A stretch of DNA of 64,000 nucleotides from Pseudodesulfovibrio pelocollis (GCF_030282845.1 NZ_JASTWE010000004.1:45931-109930); one strand, 5' to 3'; shown: positions 20,439 to 28,120, counted from the stretch's first letter. Notes: generated by a model not told the origin, from the letters alone. Made by a program: numbers and translations.

Positions 20439-21371
20439 ATGAAACAACTGACCATCGCCACCCGGGGCAGCGCCCTGGCCCTCTGGCAGGCCAACCACAT
20501 CAAGGCGCTGCTTGAGGCCGAGCACCCCGGTCTGACCGTGGACCTGCTCAAGATCAAGACCAAGGGCGACAAGATTCTCGACGTGCCGCTGGCCAAGGTG
20601 GGCGGCAAGGGACTCTTCGTCAAGGAGATCGAGGAAGCCCTGCTGGACGGCCGCGCCCAGCTGGCCGTCCACTCCATGAAGGACGTCCCCACCGAGCTGC
20701 CCGACGGGCTTGAGATCGGCATCATCCCCGAGCGCGAGGCGGCCACGGATTCGCTGCTCTCGGTCCGGTACGACGGGCTGGCCGGGCTGCCCCAGGGTGC
20801 ACTGGTGGGCACGTCGAGCCTGCGCCGCCAGTCGCAGCTGGCCACCCTGCGGCCGGACCTGCGCATCGAATCCCTGCGCGGCAACCTCGACACCCGGGTA
20901 GGCAAGCTCCTGGACGGCCAGTTCGACGCCATCGTGGTGGCCACGGCCGGTCTCAACCGGCTGGGCCTCTCCGCACCCAGGCATGAGATCCTTGGCCCTC
21001 CCGACTTCCTGCCCGCCGTGGCCCAGGGAGCCCTGGGCATCGAGTACCGCACCGCCGACACCGAGGTGGCGGCCATGCTCGCCTTCCTGAACCACGCACC
21101 CACCCGCAAGCAAGTGCTGGCCGAGCGCGGCTTCCTCACCGGCCTGGACGGCGGCTGCCAGGTGCCCATCGCGGCCTGGTCGCAGCTTGAGGGCGACCGC
21201 GTCCACCTGACCGGCTTCGTGGCCGACGTGGACGGCTCGCGCCCCATCCGCATGACCGCCGAGGGGAGCGCGGACCGGGCCTGGGACGTGGGCATGGAGC
21301 TGGCTGACAAGGTGCTGGCCGCAGGCGGCAAGGCGATCCTCGACGAAGTCTACGCCCGCGAGAGCAATTAA
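20439..21371 (+). CDS. hemC: Porphobilinogen deaminase
   Basis: A 310-residue enzyme of usual length that polymerises four porphobilinogens to hydroxymethylbilane in tetrapyrrole synthesis. Visible motifs are [21 protein letters not shown] with the catalytic Asp, GTSSLRRQ and [11 protein letters not shown]. The cofactor-bearing cysteine sits in [10 protein letters not shown]. In sulfate reducers it serves sirohaem, haem and cobalamin synthesis; cobT lies nearby on the opposite strand. Confidence 0.97.
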   Translation: MKQLTIATRGSALALWQANHIKALLEAEHPGLTVDLLKIKTKGDKILDVPLAKVGGKGLFVKEIEEALLDGRAQLAVHSMKDVPTELPDGLEIGIIPEREAATDSLLSVRYDGLAGLPQGALVGTSSLRRQSQLATLRPDLRIESLRGNLDTRVGKLLDGQFDAIVVATAGLNRLGLSAPRHEILGPPDFLPAVAQGALGIEYRTADTEVAAMLAFLNHAPTRKQVLAERGFLTGLDGGCQVPIAAWSQLEGDRVHLTGFVADVDGSRPIRMTAEGSADRAWDVGMELADKVLAAGGKAILDEVYARESN

Positions 21372-21479
21372 CGCCTTCGACACACAACGGACACCACGGG
21401 ACGCACATTCGAAACATGAAAAAAGCACATGCAATCAGGCTGGTTGGGACCAAATCGTCCACCATCAGGACGAATTTCC

Positions 21480-21506
21480 TAAAGTTCCATGGATATGGGC
21501 CGATAA
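21480..21506 (+). promoter_or_regulatory. Sigma-28 (FliA) flagellar promoter
   Basis: TAAAGTTC, exactly 11 nt, then GCCGATAA. This matches the sigma-28 consensus TAAAGTTT-N11-GCCGATAA at all but one position. It lies 48 bp upstream of the small gene at 21554 and in the same direction. Confidence 0.88.
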
Positions 21507-21553
21507 GAACTGCAAGAGTTCTTTTCACCCCCCCATGCAAGGAGGTTCGAATC

Positions 21554-21751
21554 ATGGATATCGGTGGACTCGGAGTGCAAGGTGGAAGTTTCGCGGATCA
21601 GGTCAAGGACATCCGCAAGGTGAAACTGCAACGGCAGGTCCTGGAGAACCCGGAGTTGGCCCGCGAGCTGGTCAAGATGGAAGCCACGGGCACCTACAAC
21701 GCCAAGGGCGACGTCATTCAGGCGGTCTCCAGTGACCTCGGTGAAGCATGA
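21554..21751 (+). CDS. Small protein of the flagellar (sigma-28) regulon, function unknown
   Basis: A 65-residue soluble protein (MDIGGLGVQGGSFADQ start) with a central basic helix and a C-terminal helix pair (ARELVKMEATGTYN, VIQAVSSDLGEA). I do not recognise the family. The spacing of the last two helices slightly recalls the sigma-binding end of FlgM, but FlgM is longer and the key residues are not clear, so I do not assign it. The strong AAGGAGG and a near-perfect FliA promoter make it a real gene, probably flagellar or chemotaxis-linked. A strong terminator follows, so it is monocistronic. Confidence 0.8.
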   Translation: MDIGGLGVQGGSFADQVKDIRKVKLQRQVLENPELARELVKMEATGTYNAKGDVIQAVSSDLGEA

Positions 21752-21775
21752 TCAGGCCGCATCCTGCGGCACACT

Positions 21776-21821
21776 AAAGGGATAGGCCGGGCGACAAGTC
21801 GCCCGGCCTATCCCTTTTGCG
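21776..21821. terminator. Bidirectional terminator
   Basis: A 19-bp perfect stem (left arm 21776-21794, right arm 21799-21817, loop CAAG) begins with AAAGGGATAGG and ends with CCTATCCCTTT. The A- and T-runs at its base let it work for the small flagellar gene (+) and for cobT (-). Confidence 0.9.
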
Positions 21822-21845
21822 GGCCCGGGAAAATCCAGGCCGAGC

Positions 21846-22946
21846 CTACTCCCGCGACCCGCTCACGCCCGCATCGACAAAGGTCGCCATCTTGGTGTAC
21901 ATGTCCGCCGCGCTGCGGACCAGATACATGGCGCAGGCTGCGCCCGTCCCCTCGCCCAGGCGAAAACCCAGATCAAGCAGCGGCGAAAGCCCGAGGGCGC
22001 TGACCACGGCCGCGTGGCCCGGCTCGGCCGAAGCGTGGCTGATGACGCAGTAGTCGGCCACGGCCGGGCAGAGCTTCCAGGCCGCCACATAGGCGGCGGT
22101 GGAGATGAAGCCGTCCACGCAGACCAACTGCCGATTCCTGCCCCCCCCAAGGACCAGCCCGGCCAGGGTGGCGATCTCAAGCCCGCCCAGGGCGGCCAGC
22201 ACGGCCAGCGGATCGCCGGACTCCACTGCCTGCCGGTTGACCCCCAGGCCGCGCCGGATCACGTCGGCCTTGCGGGCCATGCCCTCGGCGTCGAGGCCGG
22301 TGCCCGGCCCGGTGATGGCCACGGGATCGAGGCCGAGATAGGCGCAGTAAAGGGCCGTGGAGGGCGTGGTGTTGGAGATGCCCATGTCGCCGGTGCCCAG
22401 CACGCGGACGCCATCGGCCAGGGCGCGGTCGGCCAGGGACACGCCGAGCATGAGCGCGCGGAGGCACTGCTCGCGGGTCATGGCCGGGCCCTTGGCCAGA
22501 TTGGCCGTGCCGGGCGCGATCTTGGCCTGGATCAGGCCGGGGTGGTCGTCGTAGCCGCCGCCGCAGGAGCCCGCGTCCACCACATAGAGCTGCGCCCCGG
22601 CCGTGGCGGCCAGCACGTTGATGCCCGCGCCGCCGCGCAGGAAATTGAGCACCATCTGACGGGTGACCTCCTGGGGAAACAGGCTCACGCCCTCCTCGTT
22701 GACGCCGTGGTCACCGGCCACGGTGTAGATGCGCATGGGGTCGGCGCAAGGGGGCTGACCGCCCTGGATCAGGAACAGTTGCAGGGCCAGTTCCTCAAGG
22801 CGGCCCAGGCTGCCCCGGGGCTTGGTCAGGTTGTCGATGTGGGCCTGGCCGGACGCGGCCAGGGCACGGTCCACCGGGCAGACGGCGGCCAGCACCGCCT
22901 GAAGGTCTCCGGGCAGGATTTTCTCGGGCATAGTCTCGGGGGACAT
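21846..22946 (-). CDS. cobT: Nicotinate-nucleotide--DMB phosphoribosyltransferase
   Basis: A 366-residue CobT, which activates 5,6-dimethylbenzimidazole for the lower ligand of cobalamin. Motifs are KPRGSLGRLEELA, VAGDHGV, LNFLRGGAGINVLA, GDMGISNTTPS, the GPGTG loop and, near the end, FRLGEGTGAA with the catalytic Glu. GAGGAAG is close upstream of ATG 22946. No cobalamin riboswitch was convincing in the 160 bp upstream. The gene is alone on its strand here. Confidence 0.96.
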   Translation of the reverse strand: MSPETMPEKILPGDLQAVLAAVCPVDRALAASGQAHIDNLTKPRGSLGRLEELALQLFLIQGGQPPCADPMRIYTVAGDHGVNEEGVSLFPQEVTRQMVLNFLRGGAGINVLAATAGAQLYVVDAGSCGGGYDDHPGLIQAKIAPGTANLAKGPAMTREQCLRALMLGVSLADRALADGVRVLGTGDMGISNTTPSTALYCAYLGLDPVAITGPGTGLDAEGMARKADVIRRGLGVNRQAVESGDPLAVLAALGGLEIATLAGLVLGGGRNRQLVCVDGFISTAAYVAAWKLCPAVADYCVISHASAEPGHAAVVSALGLSPLLDLGFRLGEGTGAACAMYLVRSAADMYTKMATFVDAGVSGSRE

Positions 22947-23107
22947 GGCTTCCTCGCAGGAAAGGGAGTTTCGATGGTCCGGGTGGGATACACCCTGGCT
23001 GCGTCCCTGTAAACCGCCAACACGCCGCCCCTTGTCTGGCCCGGGGATTCCGTGCTATCGGTTGGACACGGCCTTTTTCCGGAAAAATCAAACAGTTCCA
23101 GGGCGTC

Positions 23108-23941
23108 ATGACCAAAGAGCTTTGCATCGTCCACGCCAACTGCCAGGGTGAGCCCCTCATGGAGCGGCTCATGACCAGCCCCGGATTCGCGGCCCGCTAC
23201 CACTGCGAACTGTACACCAACTACATCCGCCAGCCCATCCCGCGCGAGAGGCTGGCCCGCTGCGACCTCTTTCTCTACCAGTATCTCGGCCCGAAGTGGA
23301 ACGATCTGGCCTCGGCCGCCCTGCTCGCGGCCCTGCCCGCCTCGGCCCGGAGCCTGTGCGTGCCCAACATGTTCTTCCTGGGCTACTGGCCCCTGTGGAG
23401 CGGGCAACCCGGGTTCGACTACCGCTGCGCCCACCTGGACGAGTTCATCGCCCTCGGCCTGCAACCCGAGGAGACCTTGATGCCCTTCCTGCACTCGGAC
23501 CCGGCCACCCGCTACGACCTGCCCGGCCTGATCGCCCGCAGCATCGCCCATGAGCGGGAAAAGGAGAGCCACACCCCGGTCAAGTACCTGGATATGATCC
23601 TTGAGCGCTCGAACCGCGTCCGGCTCTTCAACACCATCAACCACCCGGGCCGGGAACTGATGGACCACGCGGCCCGGGGCGTGCTGAAAAATCTTGGTCT
23701 GGACGCGCCCGACGAGGCGGCCCTGGCCCGGCTCGACGCCCCGTTTTCGGAGTTCGAGCTGCCCATCAACCCCAAGGTGGCCCGGTTCTTCGGCTGGGAC
23801 TTTGCCACGACCGACACCCAATATCATATCTACGGCAAGCGGATGACCTTCGCCGGGTTCGCGGCCAACTACGTCATGGCCGCCCAGGTCGGGGTGAGCG
23901 ACTTCATCGGCTTTCTCCAGGGGGACCAGAGTGTCATCTGA
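23108..23941 (+). CDS. WcbI-like polysaccharide biosynthesis protein
   Basis: A 277-residue protein that opens ELCIVHANCQGEPL. The NCQG motif and the following order are those of the WcbI family, which has an SGNH/acetyltransferase-like fold and is found in capsule gene clusters. No signal peptide is seen. The exact reaction is unknown; acyl transfer to a surface sugar is a family-level suggestion. It overlaps the next glycosyltransferase gene by 11 bp, so the two likely act together in surface or flagellin glycan assembly. Confidence 0.75.
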   Translation: MTKELCIVHANCQGEPLMERLMTSPGFAARYHCELYTNYIRQPIPRERLARCDLFLYQYLGPKWNDLASAALLAALPASARSLCVPNMFFLGYWPLWSGQPGFDYRCAHLDEFIALGLQPEETLMPFLHSDPATRYDLPGLIARSIAHEREKESHTPVKYLDMILERSNRVRLFNTINHPGRELMDHAARGVLKNLGLDAPDEAALARLDAPFSEFELPINPKVARFFGWDFATTDTQYHIYGKRMTFAGFAANYVMAAQVGVSDFIGFLQGDQSVI

Positions 23942-24923
23942 CGCCATCGCCTGGCTGGGCGGCGACTATTTTCGCGACCAGTTGGCCGCCCTGGGCCACA
24001 GGGTGGTCCACATCCCCATGGCGGCCACGGAGATCCTCGACTGGGACACGCTGGTGTCCCGGGCCGGGTGCCAGCCAGCGGCCGTGATCTACGCCGATTG
24101 CAGCCTGCCGCCGCCCCTGGTGGGCATGGAGCGCTTCCCCTGCCCCACGGTCTTCTACGCCGTGGATTCGCACATCCACAGCTGGTATCCCATGTACGCC
24201 CAGGGGTTCGACCTGGTGGCCGTGAGCCTGCGCGACCACCTGCCGCGCTTCCGCCAGCGCCCTGGCGAGGGGCGGGTCTTCTGGCTCCCGCCCTTCCCCC
24301 TGGGCGGCGAGCGCCCCCCGGCCCGGCCGCCGGTCAAGGAATGGGACCTGCTCTTTGCGGGCAAGGTGGACCCGGAGCTGACCCCGGGCCGCCACGCCCT
24401 GCTGCGCGAGGTCAGGGCTCGCTTTCCCGGCCTTGCCGTGCGCCAGGGCCGGTTCGGCGACCTCTTCCCCCGCGCCCGCGTGGTCCTGAACATCGCGGAG
24501 GCGGGCGACCTCAATTTCCGGGTCTTCGAGGCCATGGCCTGCGGCGCGTGCCTGCTCACGCCCGAGGTGGGCCACGGCCAGTCCCGGCTCTTCACCGAGG
24601 GAGTGCACATGGCCACCTACCCGCCGGACGACCCGGACCAGCTGGTGGCGCGCGCCTGCGCCCTGCTTGATGACGCGCCCGCGCGCGAGGCCATGGGCCG
24701 GGCCGCCAGCGACGAGATCGACGCCCGCCACCGGCCCCACCACCGCGCCCACACCCTGGCCGAAGCCCTGAACGCCCTGCCCCGGGACGCCGTGGCCCAG
24801 CGGCTGGCCCGGGCCAGGGCCATCCACGCCAAATACCTGCGGCTGGTCTATCTGCACTGGGCCGAGGCCAGCGACGACCCCGTCCGGCGCGCCCGCTTCC
24901 TGGCCGCCGGAACCGGCTCCTGA
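23931..24923 (+). CDS. CgeB-like GT-B glycosyltransferase
   Basis: A 330-residue GT-B-type transferase. The C-terminal half has the nucleotide-sugar binding pattern FRVFEAMACGACLLTPEVG and a following GVHMATY segment, as in CgeB/spore-maturation-like and GT4-type enzymes. The N-terminal half has an alternating Rossmann-like pattern (PAAVIYADC, PTVFYAVDSH). The start is GTG 23931, with GGGGGA upstream, inside the end of the WcbI-like gene. Substrates cannot be told. Confidence 0.75.
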   Translation: MSSDAIAWLGGDYFRDQLAALGHRVVHIPMAATEILDWDTLVSRAGCQPAAVIYADCSLPPPLVGMERFPCPTVFYAVDSHIHSWYPMYAQGFDLVAVSLRDHLPRFRQRPGEGRVFWLPPFPLGGERPPARPPVKEWDLLFAGKVDPELTPGRHALLREVRARFPGLAVRQGRFGDLFPRARVVLNIAEAGDLNFRVFEAMACGACLLTPEVGHGQSRLFTEGVHMATYPPDDPDQLVARACALLDDAPAREAMGRAASDEIDARHRPHHRAHTLAEALNALPRDAVAQRLARARAIHAKYLRLVYLHWAEASDDPVRRARFLAAGTGS

Positions 24924-24999
24924 ACCCGCCCGCGCCCTGCCCCTTCAGAAAATCGGCTCCCTGGCCGATAGGATGTGTGGACTCCACGGAGGGCAGGCC

Positions 25000-25380
25000 A
25001 TGCACATCGACACCCACCACCTCATGCCGGACGGCTACACGCCCGAAACCCTGACGCCTGACGTCATACCGACGGCCGCGGACGCTCCAGGGCCTGAAGC
25101 CGCGCCCTCCCGGTCCGTTGGCGACCTGGCCATCTTCTCGCCCGAGGCGATCCAGGCCTTTCGCGAGAGCGCCATCGAGCCCATCAAGAACGGCACCTTT
25201 TCCCTGCGCCAGATCGAAAGCCGCATCCAGACGGTGCGCGCCGAAATCGTCCAGGTCTGGAACTCGGCCCTGCCCGAGGACGAAAAAATGCGCATCATCA
25301 GCTCGCGCGAAAACGAGATCGCCCTGCTTCAGGCCGGTCAATTCACTTTTGCCAAGGCCGGGTTCTCAAGGACCGCCTGA
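25000..25380 (+). CDS. Uncharacterised small soluble protein
   Basis: A 126-residue protein that I do not recognise. The first 45 residues are Pro/Thr/Ala-rich. The rest is helical: FSPEAIQAFRESAIEPIKNG, then a Gln/Glu-rich helix, then DEKMRIISSRENEIALLQAG. No membrane part is seen. ATG 25000 is chosen over 24973 because GGAGG is spaced 8 nt from it. Upstream at 24966 is GCCGATAG, half of a sigma-28 promoter; its -35 part is poor. A perfect 18-bp terminator follows. Confidence 0.65.
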   Translation: MHIDTHHLMPDGYTPETLTPDVIPTAADAPGPEAAPSRSVGDLAIFSPEAIQAFRESAIEPIKNGTFSLRQIESRIQTVRAEIVQVWNSALPEDEKMRIISSRENEIALLQAGQFTFAKAGFSRTA

Positions 25381-25400
25381 GCCCTCCGAACACCCCTCAC

Positions 25401-25440
25401 GCGCAAAGGCCGCCCGGATAGCTCCGGGCGGCCTTTGCGC
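25401..25440. terminator. Terminator between convergent genes
   Basis: An 18-bp perfect stem, left arm 25401-25418 and right arm 25423-25440 with loop TAGC, whose outer part is GCGCAAAGGCC. It serves the small gene at 25000 (+) and probably the pyrR operon (-). Confidence 0.88.
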
Positions 25441-25456
25441 TACGTGGCACATTCGA

Positions 25457-26074
25457 CTACTTGAGCCGCGGCGGCCCGAGCACGATCATTTCGGCGATGG
25501 TGTGGTCCACCTTGGGCAGTCGGCGCAGGTTGGAGCCCACGAACTGCATCTCCAGGGCCACCAGATCCTTGTAGAGCGGGGTGCGGTCCACCACCGGAAC
25601 CTCCCTGCCTTCGGCCCTGAGGGTCTCGGTCAGCCCCTGGCAGCGCTGGCAGCCGGGAAAGGACACCCGGCGGCCGTCGGGCCGGACCAGCTCGTTGGGC
25701 ACGCCGTGCATGCGGCAGATCATCAGGCGGTGGTCGTACAGCCCGCACAGCCCCTGGGCCTCGTCCTCCAGGTTGAGGGGGCACATGGCGCGGGGGTGCT
25801 GCCCCTGGCTCAGGGCGTCGCGGGCCTGCTCCACATAGTCGTGGGCGCGCAGGCGGATGGCCTCCAGCCGGTCGGGCGGCAGGGCGGCCAGCCCCTCCCA
25901 GAGATAGGCCCACTCCACATAGGTGTGGTGCTGGAAAAAGGTCAGGCAACAGTTGTCCGGGCAGTCGGCGCAGGTCAGGTCGATGGCCTCGGCGCTTTGC
26001 GCGTAGCGGTCCACCATGGCGTCGTAGATGGCGGCCAGCTTGCGGAACGCGCCCTTGGGAGTCAGTTTTTTCAT
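25457..26074 (-). CDS. Cysteine-cluster (YkgJ-like) protein
   Basis: A 205-residue protein with a zinc/iron-chelating cysteine set: CADCPDNCC near residue 36, CPLN near 97, CGLYDHRLMICRMHGVP and CQRCQG further on. This order fits the YkgJ/CxxCxxCC family, whose members are thought to bind a metal or Fe-S centre. The start ATG 26074 overlaps the stop of the kinase gene upstream (ATGA), so it is translationally coupled as third gene of pyrR-kinase-YkgJ. The role is unknown. Confidence 0.75.
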   Translation of the reverse strand: MKKLTPKGAFRKLAAIYDAMVDRYAQSAEAIDLTCADCPDNCCLTFFQHHTYVEWAYLWEGLAALPPDRLEAIRLRAHDYVEQARDALSQGQHPRAMCPLNLEDEAQGLCGLYDHRLMICRMHGVPNELVRPDGRRVSFPGCQRCQGLTETLRAEGREVPVVDRTPLYKDLVALEMQFVGSNLRRLPKVDHTIAEMIVLGPPRLK

Positions 26075-26607
26075 GCGAAATCTATGTGTTGGAGGATACA
26101 GTCCACGCACGCCTCGGGCGCGTCGCAGTCCGTGCGGACCACGATGTCGGCCACGGCGCGATACATCGGCTGGCGGCGGGCAAAGAGGTCGCGCAGGGTC
26201 TCGCCCGGGGCGATGGCCAGCCCCCGGTCGCGGCCGTCGCCCACCCGGTCGAGAAAGGTGTGCTCGTCAATGTCCAGCATCACCACCGGGCCAAGCTCCC
26301 TGAGCCGGGCCATGGCCGCCTCGCTGTAGATGACGCTGCCGCCGGTGGAGATGATGGTCCTGGTCAGAGAGAGCTGGCTGACCAGATGGCCCTCGATGTG
26401 CAGGAACTGCGCAAGGCCGAAATGGTCCATGATCCCTTGCAGGGGCAGGCCGTAGTAGGCCTCCAGGTGGCGGTCCGTATCAAGCTGGCCCCAACCCAGC
26501 CGCTCGGCCAGCGCCCGGCCCAGGGTGGACTTGCCCGCCCCGGCCATGCCAACCAGGGTGATGCAGGGCTTGAGAACCGCATCGCGCTCTATGACCGAAA
26601 ATCCCAT
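26071..26607 (-). CDS. Shikimate-kinase-like protein (substrate uncertain)
   Basis: A 178-residue P-loop kinase of shikimate kinase fold. Walker A is GMAGAGKST (residues 20-28), DTD at 43-45 matches the Asp pair, R128 fits the lid and RRQPMY (144-149) the adenine-side/substrate Arg motif. Two substrate positions differ from true AroK. The usual FR-x-x-E reads FLHIE, so the shikimate-binding Arg is Leu69, and the GGG loop reads GGS. Either it is a divergent shikimate kinase or it acts on another alcohol. I recall a proposal that some Desulfovibrio homoserine kinases have this fold, but could not check it. It follows pyrR by 6 bp. Confidence 0.7.
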   Translation of the reverse strand: MGFSVIERDAVLKPCITLVGMAGAGKSTLGRALAERLGWGQLDTDRHLEAYYGLPLQGIMDHFGLAQFLHIEGHLVSQLSLTRTIISTGGSVIYSEAAMARLRELGPVVMLDIDEHTFLDRVGDGRDRGLAIAPGETLRDLFARRQPMYRAVADIVVRTDCDAPEACVDCILQHIDFA

Positions 26608-26613
26608 GGGCGA

Positions 26614-27153
26614 TCAGCTCCGCACGAGGCAGACGCGGTCCTCATCGTCACGCTCGGACACCAGGACGTTGACATGCTCATGGTCCATGGTGTCGAGCTT
26701 CTTGCCCACATAATCGGCCTGGATGGGCAGCTCGCGATGGCCCCTATCCACCAGCACCAGCAGCTCCACCCGCCTGGGGCGACCATAATCGAGAATGGCC
26801 TCCAGCGCCGCCCGGATGGTGCGACCCGAGTAGAGCACATCGTCCACCAGGATGATGGACGCGCCCTCGATGTCGAAACCTATCTCAGAACAGTTGATGG
26901 TGGGCGCGAGTTCCAGGTTGGTGGTCCAGTCGTCGCGGTACAGGTTGATGTCGAGCTTGCCCAGGGGGACCTTGCGCCCCAGGCGCTCGTCAAGGCGCAC
27001 CTTGATGCGCTCTGCCAGGTCTGCGCCGCGCCGCTGGATGCCGATGATGGCCAGCCGCTCGTCGTCGCCCCGGCGCTCGAAGACCTCAAGGGCGAGCCGC
27101 TCGATGGTTCTCGCCATCTCGCGCGCGTTGAGGATGGTTCCGCATTCTTTCAT
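26614..27153 (-). CDS. pyrR: Bifunctional pyrimidine regulator / uracil phosphoribosyltransferase PyrR
   Basis: A 179-residue PRTase. The PRPP-binding motif is IILVDDVLYSGRT, preceded by IGIQRRGADLAERI and followed by LVLVDRGHRELPIQADYVGK, typical of PyrR. PyrR proteins attenuate pyr operons by binding RNA and can make UMP from uracil. In deltaproteobacteria the RNA-binding role is less certain than in Bacillus. ATG 27153 has GAGG upstream. It is the first gene of a three-gene operon. Confidence 0.93.
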   Translation of the reverse strand: MKECGTILNAREMARTIERLALEVFERRGDDERLAIIGIQRRGADLAERIKVRLDERLGRKVPLGKLDINLYRDDWTTNLELAPTINCSEIGFDIEGASIILVDDVLYSGRTIRAALEAILDYGRPRRVELLVLVDRGHRELPIQADYVGKKLDTMDHEHVNVLVSERDDEDRVCLVRS

Positions 27154-27256
27154 CTGGTCTGCCTCGCTTGCCCGCAGGGGCGGTTGCACCGTCTGGAATT
27201 ATCCCATCGCACCCGGGGGGTCAACAACCGGGCCGGTCCTGCCTCCCTTTTTGCGT

Positions 27257-27285
27257 TTGACAAAGCGCATCTTTGATCTTACCTC
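27257..27285 (+). promoter_or_regulatory. Possible promoter of the selenoprotein gene
   Basis: TTGACA at 27257 is a perfect -35 box, and a poor -10 (TACCTC) lies 17 bp on. It lies 32 bp before the ATG of the HesB-like gene, between divergent genes. Confidence 0.4.
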
Positions 27286-27316
27286 TTCTTTTCGCACCAT
27301 CGAACAGGAGGCAACA

Positions 27317-27640
27317 ATGCTTGATGTGACAGACGCCGCAAAGAAGCAGCTTGATGGCTACTTCAGCGACAAGACCCCCTCTCCCATCCGCGTGTATCTC
27401 GCGGCTGGAGGCTGAGCAGGCCCTCGCCTGACTCTGGCTCTGGATGAGCCTAACGAAAAAGACGAAGTATTCGAGACGGCCGGATTCACCTTCCTCGTCG
27501 AGAAGGGCCTCAAGGCCCAGGTTGGCGCAGTCAAGATCGACATGACCTACTACGGTTTCGTCGTGGAATCCGAGAACCCCGTTGGCGGCGGCGGAAGCTG
27601 TAGCACCAGCGGATGCAGCAGCGGCTCCTGCTCCTGCTAG
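27317..27640 (+). CDS. HesB/IscA-like selenoprotein (in-frame TGA = selenocysteine 33)
   Basis: A 107-residue HesB-type protein if TGA 27413-27415 is read as selenocysteine. Before it the frame gives VTDAAKKQLDGYFSDKT and IRVYLAAGG; after it, AGPRLTLALDE, GFTFLVEKGL and IDMTYYGFVVE, ending SCSTSGCSSGSCSC and TAG. The next gene (27767) aligns through its whole length and has Cys at exactly position 33 (GGCSGPRL versus GG-Sec-AGPRL). HesB-like selenoproteins are a known bacterial family. A small hairpin follows the TGA at the right distance for a SECIS. The SD is AGGAGG, and a terminator follows. A conventional gene caller would stop at residue 32. The function is probably Fe-S or metal related. 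Confidence 0.9.
27413..27450 (+). promoter_or_regulatory. Sec codon and candidate bacterial SECIS hairpin
   Basis: TGA at 27413-27415 is followed by GGCTC (27436)-TGGAT-GAGCC (27446-27450): a 5-bp stem with a 5-nt loop holding the GG typical of bacterial SECIS apices. The loop starts 25 nt after the TGA, within the distance seen for bacterial SECIS elements. A second possible stem, AGGC-cctc-GCCT, lies between. No folding was computed. Confidence 0.65.
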
Positions 27641-27664
27641 GTTAACCGGCCGACTGTTTTCGAT

Positions 27665-27696
27665 GCGGCGTCTCCTCGCGAGGCGCCGCTTTTTTT
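27665..27696 (+). terminator. Terminator after the selenoprotein gene
   Basis: GCGGCGTCTC-ctcgc-GAGGCGCCGC (one G-T pair) followed by seven T. It separates the two HesB-like genes, so they can be transcribed independently. Confidence 0.9.
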
Positions 27697-27766
27697 CACC
27701 CTGCCACTGGACAAGCAATGATTACTAATTACCCTCTGGCTTGCAACCCATAACCCAGGAGACCCA

Positions 27767-28096
27767 ATGATCACCATCACCGAATCCGCCCGTCAGGAAC
27801 TGGCCAAATACTTCACGGACAAGACCATCGAGCCCATCCGCGTGCATCTGGCCGACGGCGGCTGCTCCGGCCCGCGCCTCTCGCTGGCCCTGGACGAGCT
27901 GCGCGACGGCGACACCACCGTCGAGCAGGGCGACTTCACCTTCCTCATTCAGGCCGAACTGGCCGAGGCCACCGGTGCCGTCACCATCGACATGACCGAG
28001 TACGGCTTCCAGATCGCCTCGGAAAACCTCGTGGGCGCAGGCGGCTGCGGCTGCTCCTCCTCCAGCGGCTGCTCGTCCGGAAGCTGCGGCTGCTAG
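27767..28096 (+). CDS. HesB/IscA-like protein (cysteine form)
   Basis: A 109-residue protein paralogous to the selenoprotein just upstream. It starts MITITESARQELAKYF and has Cys33 in DGGCSGPRLSLAL where the neighbour has selenocysteine. The body matches (GDFTFLIQAEL, IDMTEYGFQIASENL) and the tail is also Cys/Ser/Gly-rich (GGCGCSS, GCSSGSCGC). HesB/IscA proteins carry or bind Fe-S clusters or iron, but this short subgroup is not well characterised. CAGGAG lies upstream of the ATG, and a strong terminator follows. Confidence 0.9.
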   Translation: MITITESARQELAKYFTDKTIEPIRVHLADGGCSGPRLSLALDELRDGDTTVEQGDFTFLIQAELAEATGAVTIDMTEYGFQIASENLVGAGGCGCSSSSGCSSGSCGC

Positions 28097-28120
28097 AGCC
28101 GATCCGAACCCACCCGAAAG

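Noticed and set aside
21554..21751. Calling the small flagellar-regulon gene flgM
   Set aside because: Too short, and no clear FlgM sigma-binding residues; only the promoter supports a flagellar link.
22947..23107. Cobalamin riboswitch upstream of cobT
   Set aside because: Some CCAGG-like bases exist, but no B12 box or matching stems were found.
27317..27415. HesB-like gene as a 32-residue pseudogene
   Set aside because: The frame continues without other stops, keeps family motifs and ends with its own terminator; the Cys paralogue matches at the TGA. Selenocysteine explains it better.
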